A stretch of DNA of 16,960 nucleotides, from positions 8,890-25,849 of the forward strand of contig CAJTMZ010000059.1 in assembly GCA_910577445.1 (NCBI GenBank), in the 5' to 3' direction. Source of the DNA: an uncultured Lachnospiraceae bacterium. Its GTDB lineage: Bacteria > Bacillota > Clostridia > Lachnospirales > Lachnospiraceae. The position numbers and the translations under genes are program-made. The notes under the pieces are model-generated. The model saw only the letters and a list, made by a program, of their open reading frames with translations, did not search any database and was not told the DNA's origin. Positions 1 to 6,991 of the stretch are shown here, in pieces. Every line of letters begins with the position of its first letter. Within the stretch, counting starts at the first letter, position 1.

Positions 1-10
1 TATTTAATGA

Positions 11-38
11 GGCTCCGGGAATAGAAATTCCCAGAGCC
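11..38 (-). terminator. Hairpin at the 3' end of the sugar-transport operon (possible terminator)
   Basis: Two 12-nt arms (plus-strand ggctccgggaat and attcccagagcc) flank an AGAA loop and pair throughout with one G-U wobble. The hairpin lies 16 bp past the stop codon of the last permease gene, so it is placed to end or protect the operon transcript. On the minus strand it is followed by TCATTAAATA, which is not a clean U-tract. Intrinsic termination is therefore plausible but not certain; it could also act as a 3' stabilising stem. Confidence 0.5.
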
Positions 39-53
39 CCGGAAAAATTAATA

Positions 54-941
54 TTATCCTTTCACGCCTCCCACAACAATACCTTTCACAAAGTATTTCT
101 GGAAGAAGGGATAAATGCACAGAACAGGCAGTACGCCAATCACTGCAATTGCCATTCGGATGCTGACGCTGGGGAGCTTTGACACGTCCACGCCGGATGT
201 GACGGAACTCTGACCGCTGGTCAGGTACTGAATATTGGTGATAATCGTATTGAGAATCGCCTGAATGCTGTACAGATTTTCATCCGTGATATAATACATG
301 CTGTTCATCCAGTCGTTCCAGTAGCCAAGGCCCACCATGAGGGAGATAGTAGCCATCATGGGCTTGGATAAAGGAAGCACAACCTCCCATAAAATCCGGT
401 ATTCTCCCGCGCCGTCGATTCTGGCCGCCTCAAGGAGGGCGTCGGGTATATTTGCGGTAAAGAAGGAACGCATCATTATAATATAAAATGCATTCAGCAA
501 AAGGCCAGGTAGAATCAGCGCAAGCAGCGTGTTTTTAATATGGAAGGTCTGCGTCCACATCATGTAGGTAGGGACCAGGCCGCCGTTAAACAGCATGGTG
601 AAGAATACGAAAAAAGAAAACGCATAACGGCAGGGAAGCTCTTTTCTGGAAAGCGGATAGGCAAACAGTGTGGTCATCAGCACACTGCAGACGGTGCCCA
701 CTGCCGTAACCAGAATGGTAATTCCATAGCCTTTTGTGATTTTCATGCTGCTTTTAAACAGATAGGTGTATGCGTCCAACGTAAAATCCTTTGGAAAAAA
801 GTTGTAGCCAAATTCCGCCAGTGCCGATTCGCTTGAAAGAGAAGACGATATCAAAAGAAGAAACGGCGCGATTACCGAAATGGTCAGCAGAATAAAAATA
901 ATATTTAAAACGATTTGTCCTGTTTTATTTTTGGAAACCAT
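54..941 (-). CDS. Carbohydrate ABC transporter permease, LplC/YtcP type
   Basis: This 295-residue polytopic membrane protein is one of the two inner-membrane subunits of a sugar or oligosaccharide importer. About six membrane segments are visible, starting at residues 8-30. The cytoplasmic EAA loop that docks on the ATPase is clear from E171 (EAARIDGAGEYRILWEVVLPL), and the length equals Bacillus LplC-class permeases (about 295). The ATG is preceded by AAGGAG at good spacing. The upstream permease gene ends 14 bp away, so the two are cotranscribed and would pair as a heterodimer. This is the last gene of the operon. The C-terminus VVGGVKG is typical of the family. Family is secure; the transported sugar cannot be read from sequence. 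Confidence 0.93.
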   Translation of the reverse strand: MVSKNKTGQIVLNIIFILLTISVIAPFLLLISSSLSSESALAEFGYNFFPKDFTLDAYTYLFKSSMKITKGYGITILVTAVGTVCSVLMTTLFAYPLSRKELPCRYAFSFFVFFTMLFNGGLVPTYMMWTQTFHIKNTLLALILPGLLLNAFYIIMMRSFFTANIPDALLEAARIDGAGEYRILWEVVLPLSKPMMATISLMVGLGYWNDWMNSMYYITDENLYSIQAILNTIITNIQYLTSGQSSVTSGVDVSKLPSVSIRMAIAVIGVLPVLCIYPFFQKYFVKGIVVGGVKG

Positions 942-955
942 GATTTTCTCCTTTC

Positions 956-1906
956 TTAGAATAGGGCGTTGTCTTCGTCAATCTTACGGACAATGAAATT
1001 GGCGGTCAGAACCAGAATAAAGCCAAGGACAGACTGCAGAAAGCCTGCCGCCGAGGAACGGCCGATATCGTTAAGCTGGGTCAGCCCTTTGTAAACAAAC
1101 ACGTCGATGGTGTCAGTCACAGAGGAAATCAGCCCGGAGCGCATAGGCACCTGATAAAAGAGACCGAAGTCGGTGTAGAACATGCGGCCAAGATTTAATA
1201 GCACCATAGTGATGATAGTTCCCCGAAGCCCCGGAAGCGTTACATGCCATACCTGTTTCCATTTATTTGCCCCGTCAACGGTGGCGGCCTCGTACAGAGA
1301 GGAGTCAATACCGATTACCGTTGCGTAATACAGGATACTGGAGTAGCCGAAGCCTTTCCAGAGATTGACAATCACAAGAATGAGAGGCCAGTACTTTGAG
1401 GTGGTGTACCAACTGACCGGCTGCCCTCCCATGGAGACAATAAGTTTATTAAGGAAGCCGTTTTCCTGGCTTAAAAATCCGAATACAATGTAGGACACAA
1501 CTACCATGGAAATCAGATAGGGAATCAGAATTACCGTCTGGTAAACCTTTTTGTTCATGGTTCCCCGCAGATTGTTCAGCATGATTGCAATCGTTACGGC
1601 AAAGAGATTGCCAAGCAGGATAAACACAATATTGTAGCCTACGGTGTTGCGGATGATATTCAGTGCGTCCTGGGTCTTAAAAAGATATGTAAAATTGCTG
1701 AAGCCGGTCCAGGGGCTTCCCCAGATGCCCTTGCTGTAGTCGTATCGTTTAAAGGCAATCGCCAGTCCCGCCATGGGAATATAGTTATTGATAATCAGGT
1801 AAATGAAACCGGGCAGCATCATGGAAAACAGAGCCAACGTCATTTTCGTGCGCGCGCGTTTTTTTCCGGGCCTTCTGACTGCCGGTGTTACAGCCGTTTT
1901 TGCCAT
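956..1906 (-). CDS. Sugar ABC transporter permease, LplB type
   Basis: This 316-residue membrane protein is the partner permease of the downstream LplC-type subunit. A basic cytoplasmic N-terminus (RRPGKKRARTK) precedes the first membrane segment at about residues 23-45, and five more follow. The EAA loop begins at E206 (EAATVDGANKWKQVWHVTLPG). Length and the C-terminal sequence IVRKIDEDNALF match the LplB/YesP-like class, which works with binding proteins carrying DUF3502-like C-terminal domains. The ATG follows a strong AGGAGG at 6-nt spacing. The solute-binding gene ends 74 bp upstream. No ATP-binding subunit is encoded in the operon, as is usual for this class, which relies on a shared MsmX/UgpC-type ATPase. 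The substrate is not determinable. Confidence 0.93.
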   Translation of the reverse strand: MAKTAVTPAVRRPGKKRARTKMTLALFSMMLPGFIYLIINNYIPMAGLAIAFKRYDYSKGIWGSPWTGFSNFTYLFKTQDALNIIRNTVGYNIVFILLGNLFAVTIAIMLNNLRGTMNKKVYQTVILIPYLISMVVVSYIVFGFLSQENGFLNKLIVSMGGQPVSWYTTSKYWPLILVIVNLWKGFGYSSILYYATVIGIDSSLYEAATVDGANKWKQVWHVTLPGLRGTIITMVLLNLGRMFYTDFGLFYQVPMRSGLISSVTDTIDVFVYKGLTQLNDIGRSSAAGFLQSVLGFILVLTANFIVRKIDEDNALF

Positions 1907-1980
1907 AGAATCCTCCTTTTTAAAAATCCGCTGCCAGAGTTTTATGTTTTCCGGCAGCGGACTGGTATCCAGCGATAGAT

Positions 1981-3467
1981 TTACTGTGCCAGATAAGCGT
2001 TAAGCTGTTCCTGTTTTGCTTTGATGATGTCCTGCAGACCGGCCGCCTCAAACTCCGCGTTTGCCTGGGCAATTGTGCTTTCAATGTCAACGCTTCCCGA
2101 CATCAGGGCTTTGTAATATTTGTCCATGATGTTGCAGCAGGCGGTATACTGGTCGGTAACCTCCGTGGTGTCAAAGGCAAAACCAAAAGCCTTTGTCTTT
2201 AAACTTTCCTCGTTAAACTTAAGAAGGTCGTCAAAGAAAGTGGGACCGTTTACGTCAAGAGGAAGGGTTTTTCCCGAGTACGGGGTAATCCAGTAGCCTT
2301 CCGCCATACCGTAACCGCAGTCGGCGGCCGTCTTTCCTTCAGGGAAAGAAATGGTTCCGTCGTCGTTCTTTGTGTAATGGGTGCCTTCGATTCCGTCCGT
2401 TAAAAGGGTTTCGACTTCGGCGTCAGTATAAAGAATTTCCATGGCTTTCCAGGCGGCGTCCTTATCCTTGGAATTTTGGTTGATTCCGTAGCACAAAGCC
2501 TGATAGGAGTTTGACTGCGCCCAGTTGGTAACGACAACCGTACGAATCATACCGGCAACGTTGTTTACGGAGTAGTTGTCAAAGCATGCGATAGCCTGGT
2601 CGTTTCCAATCAGGGTCTGGAAAGGCTGGGTGTTGCTTAAAATATCCTGCATAATCAGTCCGTCTGTATACCAGGAACGCGTCCAAGTGCAGAACTCTCT
2701 GAAATCCTCAGTGTCAAACAAATTCTGAACCTCTGTCACCTGTCCCTGCTTAGGAAGAACGCCGATAAATTTCTCGTCTCCAAGACCGTCCCAGGTCCAT
2801 GTGCTGGTAATACTGTCAGAGCCCTGAGGAACCAGAGCATAGCGGTCGGGATAAGCTTCGTGGGCGGCGCGAAGGAATGCGTCAATGTCCTCCATGGTGA
2901 GGGTCTGTCCGTTTTCAATGTTAAATTCGGCTGCGATATCCGCGTCAATGTTCAGCCCGATAATGTTGCCGAAGTTCCTGAGATTGGGAACCGCGTAAAT
3001 TTTTCCGTCAATGGTTGTTCCCTTCATTTCGTCTGCGGACCAAACCGCTTTAAATTCCTCGGAAGCGTTTGCGTAGTAATCGGTCAGGTCGGTCATCTGC
3101 CCGTTTTTGACGTAAGTGGAAAGAGGCGTCATAAACGCGGCAATGATATCGGCCTCATCGCCGGTGAACAGAAGATTTGACTGCTGGAGCCAGTTACCGG
3201 TGGAAATAAATTCAAGGTCTAAGTGAAGCTGATATTTTTCTTCCGTGATTTTGTTGATGGCTTCCTCTACCATGTCCTTGTCGGGAAGGTCATACACGGT
3301 GGGAATTGTCACGTTGACGGATTTGATGTCTCCGCTGGCGGCAGAGCCGTCGCTTTGTCCTGATGAGGAAGAGGAGCCGTCGTTGCTGCCTCCGCCGCAT
3401 GCCGCAAGGGAAGTTGCCATAACCGCCATTCCAAGCAGTACTGCAAGTTTTTAAATCTCTTTTTCAT
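1981..3467 (-). CDS. Extracellular solute-binding lipoprotein (LplA/DUF3502 type), apparent frameshift in the signal peptide
   Basis: This is the substrate-binding lipoprotein of the sugar importer, expected to be lipid-anchored on the outer face of the membrane. The uninterrupted frame runs 1981-3429 (482 residues from MAVMATSLAAC). The lipobox SLAAC is followed by a Ser/Gly-rich linker, then a family-1 binding fold, then a C-terminal DUF3502-like segment (about the last 120 residues, with AFGFAFDTTEVTDQYTACC). The natural start is almost certainly the ATG at 3467. It has AGGAGGA 6 nt upstream and begins MKKRFK, the expected positively charged n-region, but it lies one base out of frame with the rest. 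One extra A in the A5 run (plus-strand T5 at 3448-3452) would give MKKRFKKLAVLLGMAVMATSLAAC and a 495-residue protein. As sequenced, starts at 3429 or 3420 would lack the n-region and a convincing ribosome binding site. A sequencing or assembly error and a genuine lesion cannot be told apart here. Confidence 0.88.
3448..3452 (-). other. Homopolymer with apparent 1-nt deletion (frameshift site)
   Basis: The plus strand reads gcaagtttttaaatc. In coding sense the codons run AGA TTT AAA AAC TTG, whereas AGA TTT AAA AAA CTT restores a continuous lipoprotein signal peptide into the downstream frame. Without the extra base, the frame of the mature protein meets a TAA 7 bases upstream of CTT. The heptamer here is not a canonical -1 slippery site, so programmed frameshifting is not favoured. 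Confidence 0.8.
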
Positions 3468-3473
3468 GTCTTA

Positions 3474-3480
3474 TCCTCCT
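3474..3480 (-). promoter_or_regulatory. Ribosome binding site that fixes the binding-protein start
   Basis: On the minus strand AGGAGGA lies 6 nt upstream of the ATG at 3467. It is the only strong Shine-Dalgarno sequence near the 5' end of the gene. The internal ATG codons at 3429 and 3420 have none comparable. It is the main reason for placing the native start at 3467 and for inferring a frameshift between that start and the mature protein. Confidence 0.8.
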
Positions 3481-3608
3481 GTTCCGGTACCGCAGACGCG
3501 CTTTCGGCACAGGGTTTACGCGCAACGGCTTTTGGCCGGCCGCATATCCCCAAACCGTTCTGTGCACTGTCTGCCCGTCTGCTGATTTTGGTGTTTGTGA
3601 TAAGACAT

Positions 3609-3614
3609 ATTCTA
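3609..3614 (-). promoter_or_regulatory. Candidate -10 box of the binding-protein/permease operon
   Basis: The minus strand reads TAGAAT, one mismatch from TATAAT. The hexamer 17 bp upstream (CAGATT) is a poor -35 box, which fits a promoter needing an activator. Phased direct repeats begin about 30 bp upstream, at the usual position of an AraC-family site next to RNA polymerase. Transcription from here would give a leader of about 135 nt containing GC-rich dyads, including GGCCGGCC at 3534-3541. Predicted by eye only. Confidence 0.45.
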
Positions 3615-3641
3615 CGCTGTTTTGACGGTTTAATCTGTAGT

Positions 3642-3733
3642 TTTTATGATTTGATTTGTTCCTTTTGTGATATGTAAGTTTATGAAATTTTAAGAATTGT
3701 TGCTTTTGTGATATCCATTGTTCTTTTTGTAAC
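3642..3733 (-). promoter_or_regulatory. 21-bp-phased direct repeats upstream of the binding-protein operon (probable YesN-type operator)
   Basis: Plus-strand copies are ttttatgat (3642-3650), ttttgtgat (3663-3671), ttttgtgat (3704-3712) and ttttgtaac (3725-3733). Neighbouring copies within each pair start 21 bp apart and the two central copies start 41 bp apart, so all four lie on nearly one face of the helix. The two central copies share the longer match ttttgtgatat. Same-direction sites two helical turns apart are typical of AraC-family proteins binding as direct-repeat dimers. The adjacent response-regulator gene encodes such a protein, and its stop codon (3747-3749) lies 14 bp from the outermost copy. 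Related, weaker matches occur at 3620 and 3594. Confidence 0.6.
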
Positions 3734-3746
3734 AATTAAGTCCTGT

Positions 3747-5018
3747 TTATTTCTGATATTCTTTTCTGTACTCCTGCGGAGTCTGATTCGTCATTTTTTT
3801 AAACATTTTGGAGAAATGGGAGAAATTATCATAGCCGATTTTGGACGCAATGATGCCAATGGAAAGCCTGGAATGGGCCAGAAGGGTTTTGGCTTCATTC
3901 ATCTTTTCGGAGAGCACAAAGTCCTTAAAGGTCGCCCCTGTCTGCTGGCGGAACAACCTGGAAAAGTATTCCTCGTTTAAGTGGACATATTCCGCGACCT
4001 CTGTACGGGATATGTTTTTATTCAGATTTTTTTTCACAAAGCGGATTGCCAAATCAATGGAATTGTCGTCCGCAGTTTCTTTTTCAGTTTGCGTATCTTC
4101 CAGCAGGATGCCCCTTTTTTTCTCCGTGTTGTGTAAAAGGCGTCCCGTGAGCTTTCGGTAAGCGTCGTAAAAGTTTTTGTCCGGGGAAGAGGCGGCCATA
4201 TCATCCGGATAAAGCGCGATGGAAAAATCCATATTTTCATCAATAAAGGTATAAAAGGTTTTCAGATAATTGTTCCAGATATCTTCATTAATTTTTCTGT
4301 TTTCAACCACCAGAAAAATCCAGTATTTATCCTCCGGCTGACAGACGATACCGGCCTTTCCCTTCTGCTCAAAGAACAATTCTTCAAGCACGTTGCCAAA
4401 CACAAGGCTTACCAGCTTTTCGCTCCATATATTGGTGATTTTTTTCCATTTTACAATGTGGATAAGCGTAAGGCGGATAGAACAATTTTCATATTCGGAG
4501 CGGAAAATTTCATGGAAATGTCTGTATATCTGGTTGGCGTCCTCGCTTTTCCCCAGCGAAGCTTTGGCAATCATAGTTTCCAGGATATGGTTGCTCTGTT
4601 CCATAACGGCTTTCTGGCTGTCCATAATCTGAAGGATTCTTCGGTTGTTTCGGATTTTATCCCACACCTTTAAAAGTACTTTTTCCACTTCCTCGTATCT
4701 GACGGGCTGAAGAATATAGTCAAATCCGCCCATTTTAATGGCTTCACGGGCATAGGCAAATTCCGCATGGGAGGTCAGGAAAATGCATTCAAGTCCGGGG
4801 AATTTGTCTTTGGCCCAGCCGCACAGGGACAGGCCGTCCTCCTCGGGCATTTCTATATCGCTGATAAGCACATCAACCACGAAGTTCATTAATACCAGCT
4901 TTGCCTCTTTGGCGCTGCAGGCCGTATAAACCTGCCCCACCGGGAGATTGTCCCAGTGGATACCGTTTTTGAGGCTGTCTACGATTGCTTTCTGGTCGTC
5001 TACCAATAATACATTCAT
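3747..5018 (-). CDS. Response regulator, YesN type (receiver plus AraC-type DNA-binding domain)
   Basis: This 423-residue transcription regulator is phosphorylated by the kinase encoded just upstream and is predicted to activate the sugar-uptake operon. The receiver domain spans residues 1-120, with acidic residues D7-D8 and phospho-acceptor D54 in LISDIEMP. The central 130-310 region is variable and has no recognised fold. The AraC-type double helix-turn-helix spans about 318-421 (second helix-turn-helix IASKIGYDNFSHFSKMFKK). The usual invariant receiver lysine before proline is glutamine here (Q104, YILQPV). The ATG starts at the base following the kinase TAA, indicating translational coupling. 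Repeats upstream of the binding-protein gene and of the kinase gene are its likely targets. Family is certain; the signal is unknown. Confidence 0.95.
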   Translation of the reverse strand: MNVLLVDDQKAIVDSLKNGIHWDNLPVGQVYTACSAKEAKLVLMNFVVDVLISDIEMPEEDGLSLCGWAKDKFPGLECIFLTSHAEFAYAREAIKMGGFDYILQPVRYEEVEKVLLKVWDKIRNNRRILQIMDSQKAVMEQSNHILETMIAKASLGKSEDANQIYRHFHEIFRSEYENCSIRLTLIHIVKWKKITNIWSEKLVSLVFGNVLEELFFEQKGKAGIVCQPEDKYWIFLVVENRKINEDIWNNYLKTFYTFIDENMDFSIALYPDDMAASSPDKNFYDAYRKLTGRLLHNTEKKRGILLEDTQTEKETADDNSIDLAIRFVKKNLNKNISRTEVAEYVHLNEEYFSRLFRQQTGATFKDFVLSEKMNEAKTLLAHSRLSIGIIASKIGYDNFSHFSKMFKKMTNQTPQEYRKEYQK

Positions 5019-6725
5019 TTACTGTACCCTTTCCGGTATTACCAATTCACTTAATGCGCCGCCGCAGTTATTGAAGCTGTATTCCGCTCTTTCACCGTAT
5101 AATATCCGGCACCGGCGCTTGATATTGTTTATGCCCACGCTTTTTGTGCCGGTGGACACGTCTCCGTTGATTTCCAGCAGAATATCTTCCGGATATCCCT
5201 GACCGTTATCCTGCACCACCAAATCCAGAAAATTTCCCTCCTCCGTATAAAGACAGCTTGCGCCAATCTGGATTTCCAGCGTCACGTTGCAGTCCCCGAG
5301 ACGGGCATATTTCACGCTGTTTTCCACAAAGGTCTGGACGGCCAGGACAGGCACCATCCATTCTTCGGCTTCCTCGTCTTTGGAGATTTCGCAGCTTACG
5401 GGTCTCCCGGTGACATGCTTTTGCATGTTAACATAATTTTCCACAAAATTAAGCTCCATTTTTAAAGGGACAAGTTCCTGTTCCGCCTGAAGAAGATAAC
5501 GTAAATGTACGGAAAGATTCAGTATCAGCTCCTGCATCTTATCCGTATGCCCTTCCATGGCAAGGGCGTTTAAGGTTTTCAGACCGTTTAAATAAAAATG
5601 AGGCTTAAGCTGAAGCTGGAGATACTGCATCTGCGCTTTTTGCTTTTCAATAATTTCTTCATATACTAAAAGCTTCTGCTTTTTCAGCTCGTGAACCATT
5701 TCTCCCAGGGTGTCGTTTACCTCCTGCATTTCGAAAAAACGGCATGCCAGAGAAGGGATTTCCGAATTGGAGCCGTTTCGTATGAAATTCATGGTGTCTG
5801 TCAACTGGCGCAGAGGACGAACCAGCTCGTTGCGTATAAACAGACGCATGAAAACGACTGCCAGAACGGAAATGCCGGTGAGGGCCAGTAGCAGAAGCTG
5901 CTGGACATTCAGCAGGGTCCAGATATTTAAGGGATAGACGGCGCATATCCAGATATCAGCGTTCGGAATCCGGCTGCCATAAATCTGATAGCGGGCAATC
6001 CGTTTGGAAAAGCTGTCGACATGCTTTTCCGCTTCACGGGTAAGGTCCAGCTTAAGGGCAAGTTCTTTATTCTGCAAAATGCCCTCCGGGCTTAATACCA
6101 CAATCTCCGGATTTTTTCCGGAAGATTCCGAAACGGCGGTTTTGGCGTCAGGAAGAATATAAACTCCGTATAAGCAGGCGTTTTCCCGGCGAAAACAGAT
6201 AACCAGATAGATTTTATCTTTAATGGAAACGGCTTTCCAATTCCTTCCGGTATCGTCTTTAGTCTGCGTCTCAAGAAATTCCCGAAGGTTTCTGGCATGA
6301 ACCGCGTCAATTTTATTTCCGTCCACATGGTACCAGACTTTCTGGTAACCGTGGTAGAAAATATAAAATCCATTAAAGTTTTCATCAATCATCATACGGC
6401 TTTTTAAAGTCTCCCGCAGTTCATAAGCGTGGCTGTATTCCACGAGAGACTCCTGCATTTTCTGCAGGGCGCGGAAATCCTTGTCATTGATGAAGATTTC
6501 GGAAAGCTGCCTGTCAATGTTGTCCATGGAATTTTGTGTCTTTTCGGTATAGGAGACGATGGCGTCCTGATTTGTCTTTGCGTTTTCCATCTGGTATTTG
6601 CGAATCAGATACCAGTCCATCAGGAGCATCAGTACCAGAAAAGAGCTGTAGCCGACCATGACGATGAGCATAACGGTACGGTTCAAATACAGATAATGGT
6701 GTTTTTCTTTTTTCATGGCGCTCAT
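5019..6725 (-). CDS. Sensor histidine kinase, YesM type
   Basis: This membrane-bound sensor kinase of 568 residues is paired with the adjacent YesN-type regulator. A first membrane segment (about residues 18-42), an extracellular sensing region (about 43-268) and a second segment (about 273-297) are followed by a HAMP-like linker. The His_kinase domain has phospho-acceptor H376 in QLKPHFYLN. The C-terminal ATPase domain has the N box at N469 (FVENSVKYA), DNGQGYP and SVGINNIKRR. This is the LytS/YesM architecture rather than the EnvZ one. The ATG at 6725 is the longest reading; an in-frame ATG at 6716 (MKKEKHHYL) is 9 nt after GGATGG and may be the real start. Given its operon, it probably senses an extracellular sugar or the loaded binding protein, but this is inferred. 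Confidence 0.94.
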   Translation of the reverse strand: MSAMKKEKHHYLYLNRTVMLIVMVGYSSFLVLMLLMDWYLIRKYQMENAKTNQDAIVSYTEKTQNSMDNIDRQLSEIFINDKDFRALQKMQESLVEYSHAYELRETLKSRMMIDENFNGFYIFYHGYQKVWYHVDGNKIDAVHARNLREFLETQTKDDTGRNWKAVSIKDKIYLVICFRRENACLYGVYILPDAKTAVSESSGKNPEIVVLSPEGILQNKELALKLDLTREAEKHVDSFSKRIARYQIYGSRIPNADIWICAVYPLNIWTLLNVQQLLLLALTGISVLAVVFMRLFIRNELVRPLRQLTDTMNFIRNGSNSEIPSLACRFFEMQEVNDTLGEMVHELKKQKLLVYEEIIEKQKAQMQYLQLQLKPHFYLNGLKTLNALAMEGHTDKMQELILNLSVHLRYLLQAEQELVPLKMELNFVENYVNMQKHVTGRPVSCEISKDEEAEEWMVPVLAVQTFVENSVKYARLGDCNVTLEIQIGASCLYTEEGNFLDLVVQDNGQGYPEDILLEINGDVSTGTKSVGINNIKRRCRILYGERAEYSFNNCGGALSELVIPERVQ

Positions 6726-6751
6726 CCATCCGCTTTCTTTAGAGTGATTTC

Positions 6752-6781
6752 ACTTTAGCATAGAAAAGAGAAGATGTTCAA
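6752..6781 (-). promoter_or_regulatory. Promoter of the kinase/regulator operon
   Basis: On the minus strand TTGAAC (plus 6776-6781) and TAAAGT (plus 6752-6757) are separated by 18 bp. The -10 box is extended by TGC (TGCTAAAGT). The start would lie near 6745, giving a 20-30 nt leader. The good -35 hexamer suggests basal expression, unlike the weak one before the binding-protein gene. The direct repeats at 6786-6815 sit immediately upstream. Confidence 0.55.
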
Positions 6782-6785
6782 TAGC

Positions 6786-6815
6786 TTTTATGACCAGGAT
6801 TAACAGTTTTATGAC
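6786..6815 (-). promoter_or_regulatory. 21-bp-phased direct repeats upstream of the kinase gene (probable autoregulatory operator)
   Basis: The plus strand carries ttttatgac at 6786-6794 and again at 6807-6815, 21 bp apart and identical over 9 bp. The motif, orientation, period and offset from the -10 box match the proximal pair before the binding-protein gene: about 36 and 57 bp here against about 35 and 56 bp there. This argues that the same YesN-type regulator acts at both promoters. Binding is inferred. Confidence 0.55.
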
Positions 6816-6842
6816 TTTACACCCAAATAAGCAATGTAAAGT
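6814..6842. repeat. Inverted repeat ACTTTAC...GTAAAGT in the divergent intergenic region
   Basis: Two 7-bp arms, at 6814-6820 and 6836-6842, are perfect inverted copies separated by 15 bp. The dyad lies between the kinase promoter and the AT-rich stretch (TATACT at 6849 and 6860) that may hold the promoter of the ABC ATPase gene. It could be an operator for the rightward genes, but the arms are short enough to arise by chance in AT-rich DNA. Confidence 0.3.
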
Positions 6843-6895
6843 TTATTTTATACTTTTTTTATACTCAAACTATTTTCGTCTTAAAATACATATGG

Positions 6896-6905
6896 TAACA
6901 TGTTA
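6896..6905. repeat. 10-bp palindrome TAACATGTTA
   Basis: This perfect palindrome lies 87 bp upstream of the ATPase gene, just after a TAAAAT that could serve as a -10 box (6882-6887). The position suits an operator for the rightward transcript. No convincing -35 hexamer was found, so the promoter of the ABC module remains unassigned. Confidence 0.3.
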
Positions 6906-6933
6906 AAAGACGACTTTTCGGGGGAAAGCAGAC

Positions 6934-6976
6934 GCCGCCCTTAAGGCGCATAAAATGCGGCTATCCGCAAGGCGGC
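6934..6976 (+). other. Structured 5' leader before the ATPase gene
   Basis: GCCGCC (6934-6939) can pair with GGCGGC (6971-6976). The enclosed stretch also holds small local stems (CGCATAAAATGCG and GCGGCTATCCGC). The stem closes directly before the ribosome binding site AGGGAGGA at 6977-6984, which is 7 nt from the ATG. Folding could therefore influence translation of the ATPase gene. Confidence 0.35.
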
Positions 6977-6991
6977 AGGGAGGAATCATAA

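Noticed and set aside
3451..3735. Minus-strand open frame of 94 codons in the regulator/binding-protein gap
   Set aside because: It covers the promoter and leader, has no recognisable domain or suitable ribosome binding site, and ends at the TAA created next to the apparent frameshift.
3620..3735. CRISPR-like array from spaced repeats
   Set aside because: Repeats are 9-11 bp in a promoter with 21-bp phasing. No repeat of 25-40 bp or spacer pattern and no cas gene is present.
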